Positions 8,632 through 16,093 of a stretch of DNA of 64,000 nt are shown here, one piece after another. How positions within the stretch are numbered: the first letter of the stretch is position 1; every line of letters starts with the position of its first letter. The notes below the pieces were generated by a model. The model had not been told where the DNA came from. It saw only the letters and a program-made list of their open reading frames with translations, and did not search any database. The stretch covers positions 1-64,000 of the forward strand of contig CAZCZZ010000005.1 of assembly GCA_964503335.1 (NCBI GenBank). The letters are read 5' to 3'. The translations under genes and the position numbers were made by a program. The stretch is from CAZCZZ01 sp964503335 (GTDB taxonomy: Bacteria > Verrucomicrobiota > Kiritimatiellia > CAIVKH01).

Positions 8632-9648
8632 CTAGAATAGATCGCCGGTCTGTTTCGGCGGCTTGATGCCGAATACCTCGTAGCAACGCTCGGTCGCCAC
8701 GCGCCCCTGCGGCGTGCGCTTCAGGTAGCCTTCCTGGATCAGGTAGGGCTCGTAAACTTCCTCGATGGTGCCGGCTTCTTCGCCCACGGACACCGAGAGC
8801 GAGTTCACGCCAACGGGGCCACCGCTGAATTTGTGGATCACGGTTTCGAGGATGCGCTTGTCCATTTCGTCGAGGCCGCGTTCGTCGATATCAAGCATGG
8901 CAAGCGCCTTGTCGGCGACGGCCTGCGTGATCTTGTTGTCGGCCTTCACCTGCGCGTAGTCGCGGACCCAGCGGAGGAGATTGTTTGTGATGCGCGGCGT
9001 GCCGCGTGAGCGTCGGGCAATTTCAGCAGCGCCCGCCTCGTCGATATCCACGTTCAGGATCTTCGCGGAGCGATGGACGATCGTCTTCAAGTCCGCCGCC
9101 GTATAGTAGTCTAATCGGTTGCTGAGGCCGAAGCGGGACCGCAGCGGCGCGGTCAACAGTCCGCTGCGCGTGGTCGCTCCGATCAGCGTGAAACGCGGGA
9201 TATTCAATCGGACCGAGCGCGCGTTCGGACCCTGGTCGATCACGATATCGATAACGAAGTCCTCCATCGCGGAGTAAAGGTATTCCTCCACCGCGCGGGG
9301 CAGGCGATGAATTTCGTCGATGAACAGGATATCGCCGCGCTCCAGATTGGTGAGCAGACCCGCGAGATCGCCGGCCTTGTCGATGACAGGCCCGGACGTG
9401 GACTTGATGTTCACACCCATCGCCTCGGCAACGATGTAGGCGAGCGTGGTTTTGCCGAGTCCGGGTGGGCCGAAGAGCAGGATATGGTCGAGCGTGTCTT
9501 TCCGTCCCTTTGCGGCCTGCACGAACAGTTCCAACCGTTCGCGGACTTTCCCCTGACCCACAAAATCCGCAAACTTGCCGGGACGCAGGCTGATATCGAA
9601 TTCCGTATCCGCCTTCCCCAGCGTCTCGGAGACAAAATGCTCACTCAT
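8632..9648 (-). CDS. ruvB: Holliday junction branch migration ATPase RuvB
   Basis: This AAA+ motor drives branch migration of Holliday junctions together with RuvA. Walker A GPPGLGKTTLA, Walker B ILFIDEIHRL, the sensor GATTRSG and the C-terminal winged-helix segment (GTIEEVYEPYLIQEGYLKRTPQGR) are all present. I favour the start at 9648 (MSEHFVSETLG), four residues after an alternative ATG at 9660, because it matches the usual RuvB N-terminus. Length about 338 is normal. It is separated from ruvA by about 3.7 kb of accessory and other genes. Confidence 0.97.
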   Translation of the reverse strand: MSEHFVSETLGKADTEFDISLRPGKFADFVGQGKVRERLELFVQAAKGRKDTLDHILLFGPPGLGKTTLAYIVAEAMGVNIKSTSGPVIDKAGDLAGLLTNLERGDILFIDEIHRLPRAVEEYLYSAMEDFVIDIVIDQGPNARSVRLNIPRFTLIGATTRSGLLTAPLRSRFGLSNRLDYYTAADLKTIVHRSAKILNVDIDEAGAAEIARRSRGTPRITNNLLRWVRDYAQVKADNKITQAVADKALAMLDIDERGLDEMDKRILETVIHKFSGGPVGVNSLSVSVGEEAGTIEEVYEPYLIQEGYLKRTPQGRVATERCYEVFGIKPPKQTGDLF

Positions 9649-9764
9649 GCGGGAGAGCATGCCCGACCGCTTCGGGTTGTGAAATCCCTTTTTGTCGGAA
9701 CGAGTATCGCATCGGTCACTTTGGGATGAGGTCTGCCGCCTTTGTATCGGTCTGCTATCCTCAA

Positions 9765-10607
9765 CTACAAGTCGGCCTCAAGCTTTTTCAGCGTCTTCCC
9801 ATCGCTAGTCTTCCACGAGATAAGGCCATTTGCATGACCACCGTGAATGACTGCCGCAGCAGCACTTGGGCTGGAGAATTCGACATCTTGCGAGAAGACC
9901 AATCTGTCCCCGCGGGCAGTCAACGACCCGTTTTCCTTCAGAGCCGTGCGCATATTTCGCGGCCACGGCCATTTCTCCACAGACGCTCTTTCTTCCGCTA
10001 CGGCCTCGGAGTTTCGGAGAACAATGAATCCGTTGGGGGTTCTATAACCTCTCGCAATGAGGCCTTTGATCTCGCACGTCATGATCACGCGCCCCTCCGT
10101 GATCGGTCTCGCTGCCGAAACAAGGAGATCAACGCCGAGCACGGGCAAGAGCTGGCAGATCTTCTCAAGAAACACCTCCATATCCTCTCTGTCAGATTCG
10201 GGAAGTCTCGCGCCACTGCTCTGCCCATTCGTGACAATTGCCTTCCCAGCGGCTCTCGCTAGATCTATCAGTCGCCCTTCCAAATAGCGTATGTGTGCCT
10301 TCGTCAGGTTTTCATCCTTGCTCACCACAAACACCACTCGGTTCCAGAAGTCCTTGTCGAGATGCGATTTGATCCGAGCGTGGATACACTCTGCCTCGCC
10401 AACATAAATAGCCTGTCTGCCAGATTCTGGGTCTATGCCAGCAAGTAGGTAGACGCCCGATCTCTGAGACTCTTCACGCTCTAGCAAGCTGTCGAACTCA
10501 CTTCGTGGCCCCGCTACGGCCTTTCCAGTCCAATTGGAAACCTCTGCCGTTCTCAACCTTGTCGGATCACCGAACGCCAAGAACATCCTAATGGTGGCGG
10601 TTGCCAT
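9765..10607 (-). CDS. GIY-YIG nuclease-domain protein with DUF4357-like C-terminus
   Basis: This 280-residue protein has a GIY-YIG-type core at about residues 50-110 (SGVYLLAG, AIYVGEAE, then IKSHLD, FWNRVVFVVS and YLEGRLID, which supplies the usual glutamate). The C-terminal segment (RGYRTPNGFIVLRNSEAVAEE, ARGDRLVFSQDVEFSSPSAAAAVI) fits the DUF4357 module often fused to such nucleases. The role is unknown; relatives are scattered in accessory regions next to restriction or toxin-antitoxin genes. It sits beside hicAB in a stretch of lower GC (32/60 by hand count at 10,321-10,380), which suggests horizontal acquisition. Confidence 0.82.
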   Translation of the reverse strand: MATATIRMFLAFGDPTRLRTAEVSNWTGKAVAGPRSEFDSLLEREESQRSGVYLLAGIDPESGRQAIYVGEAECIHARIKSHLDKDFWNRVVFVVSKDENLTKAHIRYLEGRLIDLARAAGKAIVTNGQSSGARLPESDREDMEVFLEKICQLLPVLGVDLLVSAARPITEGRVIMTCEIKGLIARGYRTPNGFIVLRNSEAVAEERASVEKWPWPRNMRTALKENGSLTARGDRLVFSQDVEFSSPSAAAAVIHGGHANGLISWKTSDGKTLKKLEADL

Positions 10608-10809
10608 GGTTCATCCCCCAGTCAGTATGCAAATGGATGCCACGTCACCCGTGACAATCGACTGCATCATGAAAAGGTTTACACTCATGGAGTTCAGCAT
10701 GCCCGACTGAGGATCACAGGGAAATGGATATCTGAGTTGTATTTGGCCATGTGCAGGCATCTCTTCGCTGCTTTCTATTCTTCAGGGACGCGGGACCACA
10801 ACCCGGTGC
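10608..10809. other. Intergenic stretch without recognisable feature
   Basis: This region of about 200 bases separates the GIY-YIG gene from hicB. I see no plausible short gene, hairpin terminator or repeat in it. Confidence 0.5.
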
Positions 10810-11142
10810 TCATTGCGCCAATTTTGCACTGGCCAATCGGTTTAGGCTGACGCCGGCCTCAGCGGCTTCCAGCGCCAGCCTGCGGTGCACACCGGGAGGA
10901 ACGCGAATAATGAATCTTCCGCTGAAGACCTTTGAAGCCAAGGGTTCCGGAACTTCCTCTCCGGATCGTTTCATATCTTCAATGACATCGGCGACAACAC
11001 CCCGAATGCCCTTGAGCGCAGTCTCCGGCGTCGAAGACAGCCAGCTAAGGCTCGGAAACTCCGCGCAAAGTCCCACATACTCCTGGTCATCCTCCGACCA
11101 TGTGACACGGTACGTATAGTGATCGTTTCGCAGTGCCTTCAT
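10810..11142 (-). CDS. hicB: HicB-family antitoxin
   Basis: This protein of about 110 residues starts MKALRNDHYTYRVTWSEDDQ and has the HicB partial RNase-H-like fold (YVGLCAEFPSLSWLSSTPETALKGI). A ribbon-helix-helix-like DNA-binding segment ends it (FIIRVPPGVHRRLALEAAEAGVSLNRLAS). HicB neutralises HicA and represses the operon. ATG 11142 is chosen because it overlaps the hicA stop as ATGA. Longer starts upstream would run far into hicA. Confidence 0.88.
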   Translation of the reverse strand: MKALRNDHYTYRVTWSEDDQEYVGLCAEFPSLSWLSSTPETALKGIRGVVADVIEDMKRSGEEVPEPLASKVFSGRFIIRVPPGVHRRLALEAAEAGVSLNRLASAKLAQ

Positions 11143-11384
11143 GTCCCCCTCAACTTGTCGATCGCGTCCAGCACCTGCCGGACTTGATATGCTTTGGCCT
11201 TTCCCCCGCTCGCTTGGATATTCACCCTCGGATCCCCCGGCCACGGTGTCCTGTATATGCGATGGCTCGTGCCGCCTTGTCGCGCTTGTCCGAAGTAGTA
11301 CTCACAAACCTTGACCAGATCGTTGAACCGAACCCCTTTCGGGTTGTTCCGCATCGATTCAACGATAGCTTCTATTCGCGCCAT
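11139..11384 (-). CDS. hicA: HicA-family mRNA interferase toxin
   Basis: This 81-residue protein resembles HicA: a small double-stranded-RNA-binding-like fold with the conserved catalytic histidine in QGGTSHRIYRTPW. HicA toxins cleave mRNA and tmRNA independently of the ribosome. It precedes hicB with a four-base overlap, the usual toxin-first order for this family. No Shine-Dalgarno sequence precedes the ATG, and the predicted promoter would place the transcript start at or next to it, so translation may be leaderless. Confidence 0.85.
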   Translation of the reverse strand: MARIEAIVESMRNNPKGVRFNDLVKVCEYYFGQARQGGTSHRIYRTPWPGDPRVNIQASGGKAKAYQVRQVLDAIDKLRGT

Positions 11385-11390
11385 CGAAAG

Positions 11391-11418
11391 ATAGTATCAC
11401 TAATGATATCATCGTCAA
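11391..11418 (-). promoter_or_regulatory. hicAB promoter with palindromic operator in the spacer
   Basis: On the minus strand TTGACG (11413-11418) and TACTAT (11391-11396) are separated by 16 bases. The perfect 10-base palindrome ATGATATCAT (11403-11412) fills part of the spacer, a fitting place for HicB autorepression. The predicted start falls at about 11384, the first base of hicA. Motifs are seen directly; function is inferred. Confidence 0.55.
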
Positions 11419-11503
11419 GCATGACCGAATCTTCGAGCGGACACGTTCACAAGCGCGTAAGGAAACCGTGGGTGCGCCGACCCATAAGACAGGAGGATGA
11501 GAT

Positions 11504-11941
11504 ATGAAGCGATTTGTCGTGTGGGCAGCGTTGCTGTTGGCGAGTCCGGTGTTCGCGGTGTCGCCGGTGAACACGTCGCTCTTCGGGAAGGTAGCGATCA
11601 AGGGCTACGACCCCGTGGCCTATTTCACCGAAAGCAAGCCCGTGAAGGGGACGAAGGATTTCGTCTTCGACTGGAACGGGGCGACGTGGCAATTCGCGTC
11701 CGCCGCCCACCGCGACGCCTTTGCGAAGGATCCGGCCAGGTATGCACCCCAATATGGCGGCTATTGCGCCTGGGCCGTTTCACAGGGCTACACGGCGAAC
11801 ATCGATCCCACGGCGTGGAAGATCGTGGACGACAAACTCTACCTCAACTACGACGCCGACGTTCAGGCCAAATGGTCTCAGGACATCCCGGGATTCATCG
11901 CGAAGGCAGACACGAACTGGCCGGAGATACTGAAGAGGTAG
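11504..11941 (+). CDS. Exported YHS-domain protein
   Basis: This 145-residue protein has a cleavable signal peptide (MKRFVVWAALLLASPVFA) and one YHS-type domain (AIKGYDPVAYFTESKPVKGTKDF, FASAAHRDAFAKDPARYAPQYGGYCAWAVSQG). YHS domains are small, probably metal- or heme-related modules; many stand-alone exported ones have no known role. A strong AGGAGG site precedes the ATG. It stands alone on the plus strand and converges with the EamA transporter gene. Confidence 0.85.
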   Translation: MKRFVVWAALLLASPVFAVSPVNTSLFGKVAIKGYDPVAYFTESKPVKGTKDFVFDWNGATWQFASAAHRDAFAKDPARYAPQYGGYCAWAVSQGYTANIDPTAWKIVDDKLYLNYDADVQAKWSQDIPGFIAKADTNWPEILKR

Positions 11942-12007
11942 ATGCGAGATTTGAGATACGAGATGCGAGTACGATTCTGAATTCCAAATCTCGAGTCTCA
12001 CATCTCT
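11941..12007. repeat. GAGAT-rich imperfect inverted repeat between convergent genes
   Basis: The left arm is a run of related words (GCGAGATTTGAGATACGAG) and the right arm contains AAATCTCGAGTCTCACATCTC, largely its complement. It can form a stem in either strand and lies between convergent genes, so it may end transcription both ways. The last codons and stop (11998-12000) of the EamA gene lie inside it, so the element helps encode that C-terminus. Confidence 0.5.
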
Positions 12008-12930
12008 AACTTCCCATTCGCCCGCTTCCCTGATGGGGCGAAGGCCACGCCGCCTCTTCGTCCCAGATAGATCGACAGCGCGACGCAGATCATCGCGAGA
12101 AGCGCCTGCGTGCTGAACGTCTCGCCGAAGAAAAGGGCGGAGAAGATCAGCGTGAAGAAGGGCTGAAAAAGCTGGACCTGACCAACCTTCGCCACGCCTC
12201 CGAGCGACAAGGCATGGAACCAGGCGAAGAACGCGAGGAACGCGCTGATCAGGCTGACATATGCAAACCCCGCCCAAGCGGTGGGCGTCCCGTGAAGGCC
12301 GTGCTTGCTGACAAGATAGGCCACCGCCAAGAGTAAGAACGGCGACGCAAGAACCAGCGACCAGCACGTGACCTGCCATCCGCCTAACTCGCGGGCCAGC
12401 CGGCCGCCTTCTGCATACGCGAGAGACGTGGCGATCACGGCGCCGAGCAGCGCGAGATCAGCCCAGTGCAAATGGCCACCGCCTCTCGCCAAGGCGAATA
12501 CCACCACAGCAACGCTGCCCAGCACACTCGCGAACCAGAACAGTGGTGACGGCCGGTCATGCGCGCGCAGGGTTCCGGTCAATGCCGTCGATAGAGGAAG
12601 CAAGCCAATCACAACCGCGCCATGCGATGCCGGCACATATTGCATGGCCCATGCGCTTAAAACAGGGAACCCAACAATGCCACCCAGGATGACGATCAAG
12701 AGGCTTCCCGCCTGCGCCCGGCTCGGTCTGCGTTGACGCGTAAAGTAGAGCAACGGAGCAGCAAAACACGCGGCAAGGAGTCCGCGCCCAAGTCCGACCA
12801 GCACAGGGTCAAACGACACCAGGGCCAGCCGTGTAGCGGGAAGCGTGAGGCTGAACAGGATGACGGCGACCAGCCCATACAGCATACCCGCAGCCACATT
12901 CGATGGACCGTGATAGGAACGCGAACTCAT
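11998..12930 (-). CDS. EamA (DMT superfamily) transporter
   Basis: The protein of about 310 residues is made almost wholly of hydrophobic helices, arranged as two EamA repeats of about five helices each (GLVAVILFSLTLPATRLALV and ADLALLGAVIATSLAYAEGG mark the repeat starts). EamA proteins export small metabolites or amino acids; the substrate is unknown. ATG 12930 is chosen because the longer frame adds about 96 Arg/Ser/Pro-rich residues that only reflect the opposite frame. No convincing Shine-Dalgarno sequence precedes it. Confidence 0.85.
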   Translation of the reverse strand: MSSRSYHGPSNVAAGMLYGLVAVILFSLTLPATRLALVSFDPVLVGLGRGLLAACFAAPLLYFTRQRRPSRAQAGSLLIVILGGIVGFPVLSAWAMQYVPASHGAVVIGLLPLSTALTGTLRAHDRPSPLFWFASVLGSVAVVVFALARGGGHLHWADLALLGAVIATSLAYAEGGRLARELGGWQVTCWSLVLASPFLLLAVAYLVSKHGLHGTPTAWAGFAYVSLISAFLAFFAWFHALSLGGVAKVGQVQLFQPFFTLIFSALFFGETFSTQALLAMICVALSIYLGRRGGVAFAPSGKRANGKLEM

Positions 12931-12982
12931 GTTGAAGGAGCTATTCCGCGGGGATGATTTCGAATCGGCGTCCGATACCTGA

Positions 12983-13372
12983 TCAGGGCTTGCCGTCGGC
13001 CGCTTCGCGGATCTTGCGCAAGAGGAGCAGCTGGGTTCCCTGTTCGGCGCTGCCGGGGCCGCGGACTTGGATGCTGGTGAGTTTCTCGGAAACGGGGGAG
13101 ATCTGGATCGTGTACTTCTTGTCCTTTGCGCCACGGGCGGTGAGCGTGGTGCGACCGTCCTTCTCCGTCGTGTCCGTGAGGGCGAAACCGTATTCGGCCA
13201 GCACTTCGCCAGCAGCAACTTGCGCTTGCGTGGTCGTACATTCGATCGATGACATCAAGGCGCCGCTAGCCGTCGCGACAGTGTTTCCGTCTTCACTGAC
13301 TGTAACCGTTGTGCAGGCGTTAAGCGTCGTCAGCAAAACCGCGGTCAGCATCACATGGAAAAGTGTTTTCAT
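12983..13372 (-). CDS. DUF3568-like lipoprotein
   Basis: This 129-residue protein starts MKTLFHVMLTAVLLTTLNAC, a lipoprotein signal with lipobox LNAC. The mature part (NTVATASGALMSSIECTTTQ, LTDTTEKDGRTTLTARG, KKYTIQISPVSEKLTSIQVR) resembles the DUF3568 group of small envelope proteins of unknown function. GGGAA precedes the start. It begins 21 bases after ruvA and is probably read through from it. Confidence 0.7.
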   Translation of the reverse strand: MKTLFHVMLTAVLLTTLNACTTVTVSEDGNTVATASGALMSSIECTTTQAQVAAGEVLAEYGFALTDTTEKDGRTTLTARGAKDKKYTIQISPVSEKLTSIQVRGPGSAEQGTQLLLLRKIREAADGKP

Positions 13373-13393
13373 CTGCGTTCCCTTTCAACGATC

Positions 13394-13990
13394 TCAACGA
13401 GCCAGGGCAAAACGAAGGATAGCTTCTGTCTTCGGCTTGTCGCCCAGTTTTTCGACGGCGGTACGGGCCATCTTGATGGCATCGGCCTGTTTGTAGCCGA
13501 GTGAGATCAAGGCCAGTACGGCGTCGTGAATGCCCTGCTCCTCCGGCACCGCTTCACCCGAACCGCTGAGCGCCGCCATGGATTCGCCAGCGCTGAGCTT
13601 ATCCTTCAACTCCACGACGATTCGCTCCGCAGTCTTCTTGCCGATGCCGGAAATGGAACTCAGCCGTTTCACATCGCCCTGCGCGATGGCGGCTGTGATG
13701 TCACGAACGGATAGGCCGCTCAACGCGGCAATCGCCGTCTTCGGGCCGACACCACTGATGCCGAGCAGCAGCGTGAACATTCGACGTTCGCCATCGGTGA
13801 AGAAGCCGAACAGATCGTGCGAATCCTCGCGGATGTGGTCATGGATCAGGACCCGGCACTTGGCGTTCTCATCGGGCAGTTTCTCGTAGCTGCTGAGCGG
13901 GATCGTCACCTCATAGCCCACGCCACCAACATCAAGGACAATGCGCGCAGGCTGCTTCTCAACAAGGGTGCCTTCGAGAAAAACGATCAT
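13394..13990 (-). CDS. ruvA: Holliday junction DNA helicase subunit RuvA
   Basis: This 198-residue protein matches full-length RuvA: N-terminal OB-fold (MIVFLEGTLVEKQPARIVLDVGGVGYEV), two helix-hairpin-helix motifs (LLGISGVGPKTAIAALSG and LSSISGIGKKTAERIVVEL) and the C-terminal domain that binds RuvB (AVLALISLGYKQADAIKMA). Its start overlaps the stop of the thioredoxin gene by four bases, an unusual partner. Confidence 0.97.
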   Translation of the reverse strand: MIVFLEGTLVEKQPARIVLDVGGVGYEVTIPLSSYEKLPDENAKCRVLIHDHIREDSHDLFGFFTDGERRMFTLLLGISGVGPKTAIAALSGLSVRDITAAIAQGDVKRLSSISGIGKKTAERIVVELKDKLSAGESMAALSGSGEAVPEEQGIHDAVLALISLGYKQADAIKMARTAVEKLGDKPKTEAILRFALAR

Positions 13991-14394
13991 AGCTGGCTTT
14001 CAATCCACGCCTTGAATTCCGCCTCGTGCAAGACCCCGACTTTTGTTTCGACCGGCTTGCCATCCTTGAACAGCACGAGCGTCGGAATCGCCTCGATATT
14101 GAATCGCTGCGCCAGCTCCTGGTTCTGGTCCACATCCACCTTGAGGAACTTCGCTTTGCCGGCGAGTTCCTTCTCCACCTTTTCGAAGATGGGTTTCATG
14201 GTCCGGCAGGGACCGCACCACGTTGCCCAGAAATCGACGACATAGACACCCGTGCTCTTTTCAACATCGGCCTCGAACTGCGCCATCGGAATAGCAGGCC
14301 CGCCTTCAATCGGGGCTCCCTTCTTGCACGCCGACAAACCTGAAATCAGGAGGATGGCAACCGTCGCGGCCAGCACGCTATTTCGCTTCTTCAA
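13987..14394 (-). CDS. Membrane-anchored thioredoxin (lipoprotein)
   Basis: This 135-residue protein has a lipoprotein signal with lipobox LSAC at about residues 20-23, then a thioredoxin fold with active site FWATWCGPCRTM and cis-proline loop EAIPTLVLFKDG. The lipid anchor puts it outside the cytoplasmic membrane, where it would reduce or exchange disulfides in envelope proteins. It overlaps the upstream CsgG-like gene by 17 bases and ruvA downstream by 4. Confidence 0.92.
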   Translation of the reverse strand: MKKRNSVLAATVAILLISGLSACKKGAPIEGGPAIPMAQFEADVEKSTGVYVVDFWATWCGPCRTMKPIFEKVEKELAGKAKFLKVDVDQNQELAQRFNIEAIPTLVLFKDGKPVETKVGVLHEAEFKAWIESQL

Positions 14395-15361
14395 GGTGGT
14401 CTCCTCGTTTCGCCGCGCCCTGCACGAGGGTCGCGTGCGACGATGTTTCGTTCACCGTCTTCACTTCAAGTTTTCCGATCAAACGGCCCGGCAGCCGGTC
14501 GATGACATTTCCCGTCACCGGATCAGTAACCGACTTCGGGGGTTCCCGTACGAAGAAAATGTCGCCCACGCGCACACCTGCATTGCGCCCGCCGTTCAGG
14601 ATGACGGTGTCGCCGGCCGCCTCGGCCACACGAGCCTGCCAGAGTTGCGCGGGTAAATCGTGCAGGATCTTCTTCACGGCGCGCCCGATCGCAATCTCCG
14701 TGGCTTTACCCAGGGGTGTTCGGAAATAGGCGTCGCCTCCGAAACTCACGCTCTTGTAGTTCACACCGGCGCCGAAGCCGCCGGCCGACACCGTTCCGTC
14801 GGCCTTCGTGGCCGAGATGATTTCGCCCGTGGTCACATCCGACAGCGTCATCGCAATCGCAACGCGCGCCTTCTGTCCCTTCACCTTCACGCCGGCAGCC
14901 TGTGAGACACCAAACCAGCCGGACGCGTCACCCGTCACCGTGAAGTCGTTCACGACGCCGCGAATGAGGTATTGGGCGTTCTTGAGTTTGCCTTTCTCGA
15001 CGCGGCCTTCCTGCCGGAAGAACTCCTGGCCCTGGCGCACGATCTCGCCGACGACGTCGCCGATGTGCTGTCGCTCAAGCACCTCGACTCGCTCGGTCTC
15101 CACGAGCTTGGCGACGACCAGGTCCGCGATGCCCTGCCCCAGGTTCCACTGCCCGGAGAAGCTCGCTTTGTTGTCGAAATCCGTCACCGCCACGGTCGGC
15201 CGCATCGAAGCATCACGCCGCATGAGCACACCATCGCCGCGCGTGGTTCCAGGCGGGTCGTAGGAGGTGCAGCCAGCCAGCAAAAGAAGGGCTATGACGC
15301 CGGCTACCGCGCGCCGTTCTCCGCAACAGCGGACGCGAGAGATCGCGTCCCGCCCGTTCAT
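14378..15361 (-). CDS. CsgG-family lipoprotein
   Basis: The protein has about 327 residues from ATG 15361, which overlaps the response-regulator stop as ATGA. The N-terminus carries VAGVIALLLLAGC, a lipobox. The body shows CsgG/curli-assembly family motifs (RPTVAVTDFDNKASFSGQWNLGQGIADLVVAKLVETERVEVLERQ, here running across two strands, and LIRGVVNDFTVTGDASGW). A C-terminal segment (VILNGGRNAGVRVGDIFFVRE) resembles the SH3-like end of FlgT/CsgG relatives. No curli subunits are nearby, so a general outer-membrane role is more likely than curli export. Confidence 0.82.
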   Translation of the reverse strand: MNGRDAISRVRCCGERRAVAGVIALLLLAGCTSYDPPGTTRGDGVLMRRDASMRPTVAVTDFDNKASFSGQWNLGQGIADLVVAKLVETERVEVLERQHIGDVVGEIVRQGQEFFRQEGRVEKGKLKNAQYLIRGVVNDFTVTGDASGWFGVSQAAGVKVKGQKARVAIAMTLSDVTTGEIISATKADGTVSAGGFGAGVNYKSVSFGGDAYFRTPLGKATEIAIGRAVKKILHDLPAQLWQARVAEAAGDTVILNGGRNAGVRVGDIFFVREPPKSVTDPVTGNVIDRLPGRLIGKLEVKTVNETSSHATLVQGAAKRGDHLEEAK

Positions 15362-15714
15362 GGGGTGCCCAAGTGCTTGCGGACGGCTGAGATGACGTCT
15401 TCCGGATAGAAGGGTTTGTGCAGCAACTGCTTCACATTGCCGAACTGCTTCATCTCTTCTTCGTCGAAATCGGGCGATCCCGCGATAATGATGACGGGAA
15501 TCTTGATCTTCTCCGCGGACATCAGCATGAGAAGTTCCGCGCCGTTGATGCCGGGCATGAACATGTCGAGAAGGATGCCGCGACACTTGGGATCGCGCAG
15601 GTGCTTGTAGGCCATTTCACCGTTGTAGGCTGTGCGAACTTCGAAGCCCTCTTTCTCGAGCAGCTCGCGCAGCAACTGGACTATCGTGTGATCGTCATCG
15701 ACGATAAGAATCAT
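15358..15714 (-). CDS. Single-domain response regulator (CheY-like)
   Basis: The 118-residue receiver domain has the acidic pocket IVDDDHT (D6-D8), phospho-acceptor D50 in ILLDMFMPG and the conserved lysine K100 in LLHKPF. There is no output domain, so it must act through protein contact. No histidine kinase lies in the window. It heads the minus-strand run CsgG-like, thioredoxin, ruvA, DUF3568-like, EamA, in which most genes overlap or nearly touch. Confidence 0.93.
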   Translation of the reverse strand: MILIVDDDHTIVQLLRELLEKEGFEVRTAYNGEMAYKHLRDPKCRGILLDMFMPGINGAELLMLMSAEKIKIPVIIIAGSPDFDEEEMKQFGNVKQLLHKPFYPEDVISAVRKHLGTP

Positions 15715-15796
15715 GTAGCACCTTGAGGGAGAAGGATAGTGCGCGCCTCATCCGGTGTCACGCCGAGATTGACCGCATCGCCCTCCCCCAAAACGC

Positions 15797-15827
15797 AAAA
15801 ACCCGCCGTCCGCGAACGGACGACGGG
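15797..15827 (-). terminator. Rho-independent terminator after the small basic protein gene
   Basis: On the minus strand CCCGTCGTCCG, a short loop and CGGACGGCGGG form an 11-bp stem with one mismatch (15802-15827), followed directly by a T tract (15797-15801) and further T residues. It lies 22 bases past the stop of the 35-residue gene. Confidence 0.85.
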
Positions 15828-15849
15828 AAATTGCATCGATCCTTAACCG

Positions 15850-15957
15850 CTACTTGGCCGGCTTGGACTTCGCCTTCTTGCGGGCGATTTCCTTGTGGCG
15901 CTTATCACGGCGGACACGAGCTGCTTTCTTAACACGAGTGCGAAGTTGTTGTCCCAT
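15850..15957 (-). CDS. 35-residue Lys/Arg-rich protein
   Basis: The frame from ATG 15957 encodes MGQQLRTRVKKAARVRRDK and then RHKEIARKKAKSKPAK, about half lysine and arginine. Tiny proteins with a similar MGQQLR start and basic body are, as I recall, conserved in the PVC group; binding to ribosome or nucleic acid is a guess from charge. A good terminator follows. The Shine-Dalgarno sequence is weak. The clean terminator and typical start argue that it is a real gene. Confidence 0.65.
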   Translation of the reverse strand: MGQQLRTRVKKAARVRRDKRHKEIARKKAKSKPAK

Positions 15958-16012
15958 AATGTTGAGCGTTGTAGCAGCGACGGCGCAGAAGGGTCAAGCT
16001 CCCGCTTGAGGT

Positions 16013-16093
16013 GTAGTACCCGCTCCGCGAGCGGGATATTGATTCCCTGCGCCTCCCCGCATAAGCGCGGGGTAGGCACGGAGGCGCTACTAC
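16013..16093. repeat. 81-bp REP-like element with GTAGTA/TACTAC ends
   Basis: The element is bounded by GTAGTA (16013-16018) and its complement TACTAC (16088-16093) and holds two inner hairpins (CCCGCTCCGCGAGCGGG and CCCCGCATAAGCGCGGGG). The stop codon of the acyltransferase gene (16090-16092) lies in its right end. It has the form of an extragenic palindromic element and could also fold as a terminator for that operon. Confidence 0.65.

Noticed and set aside
14378..15361. Curli secretion operon
   Set aside because: Only the CsgG-like protein is present; no curlin subunit, CsgE or CsgF lies nearby.
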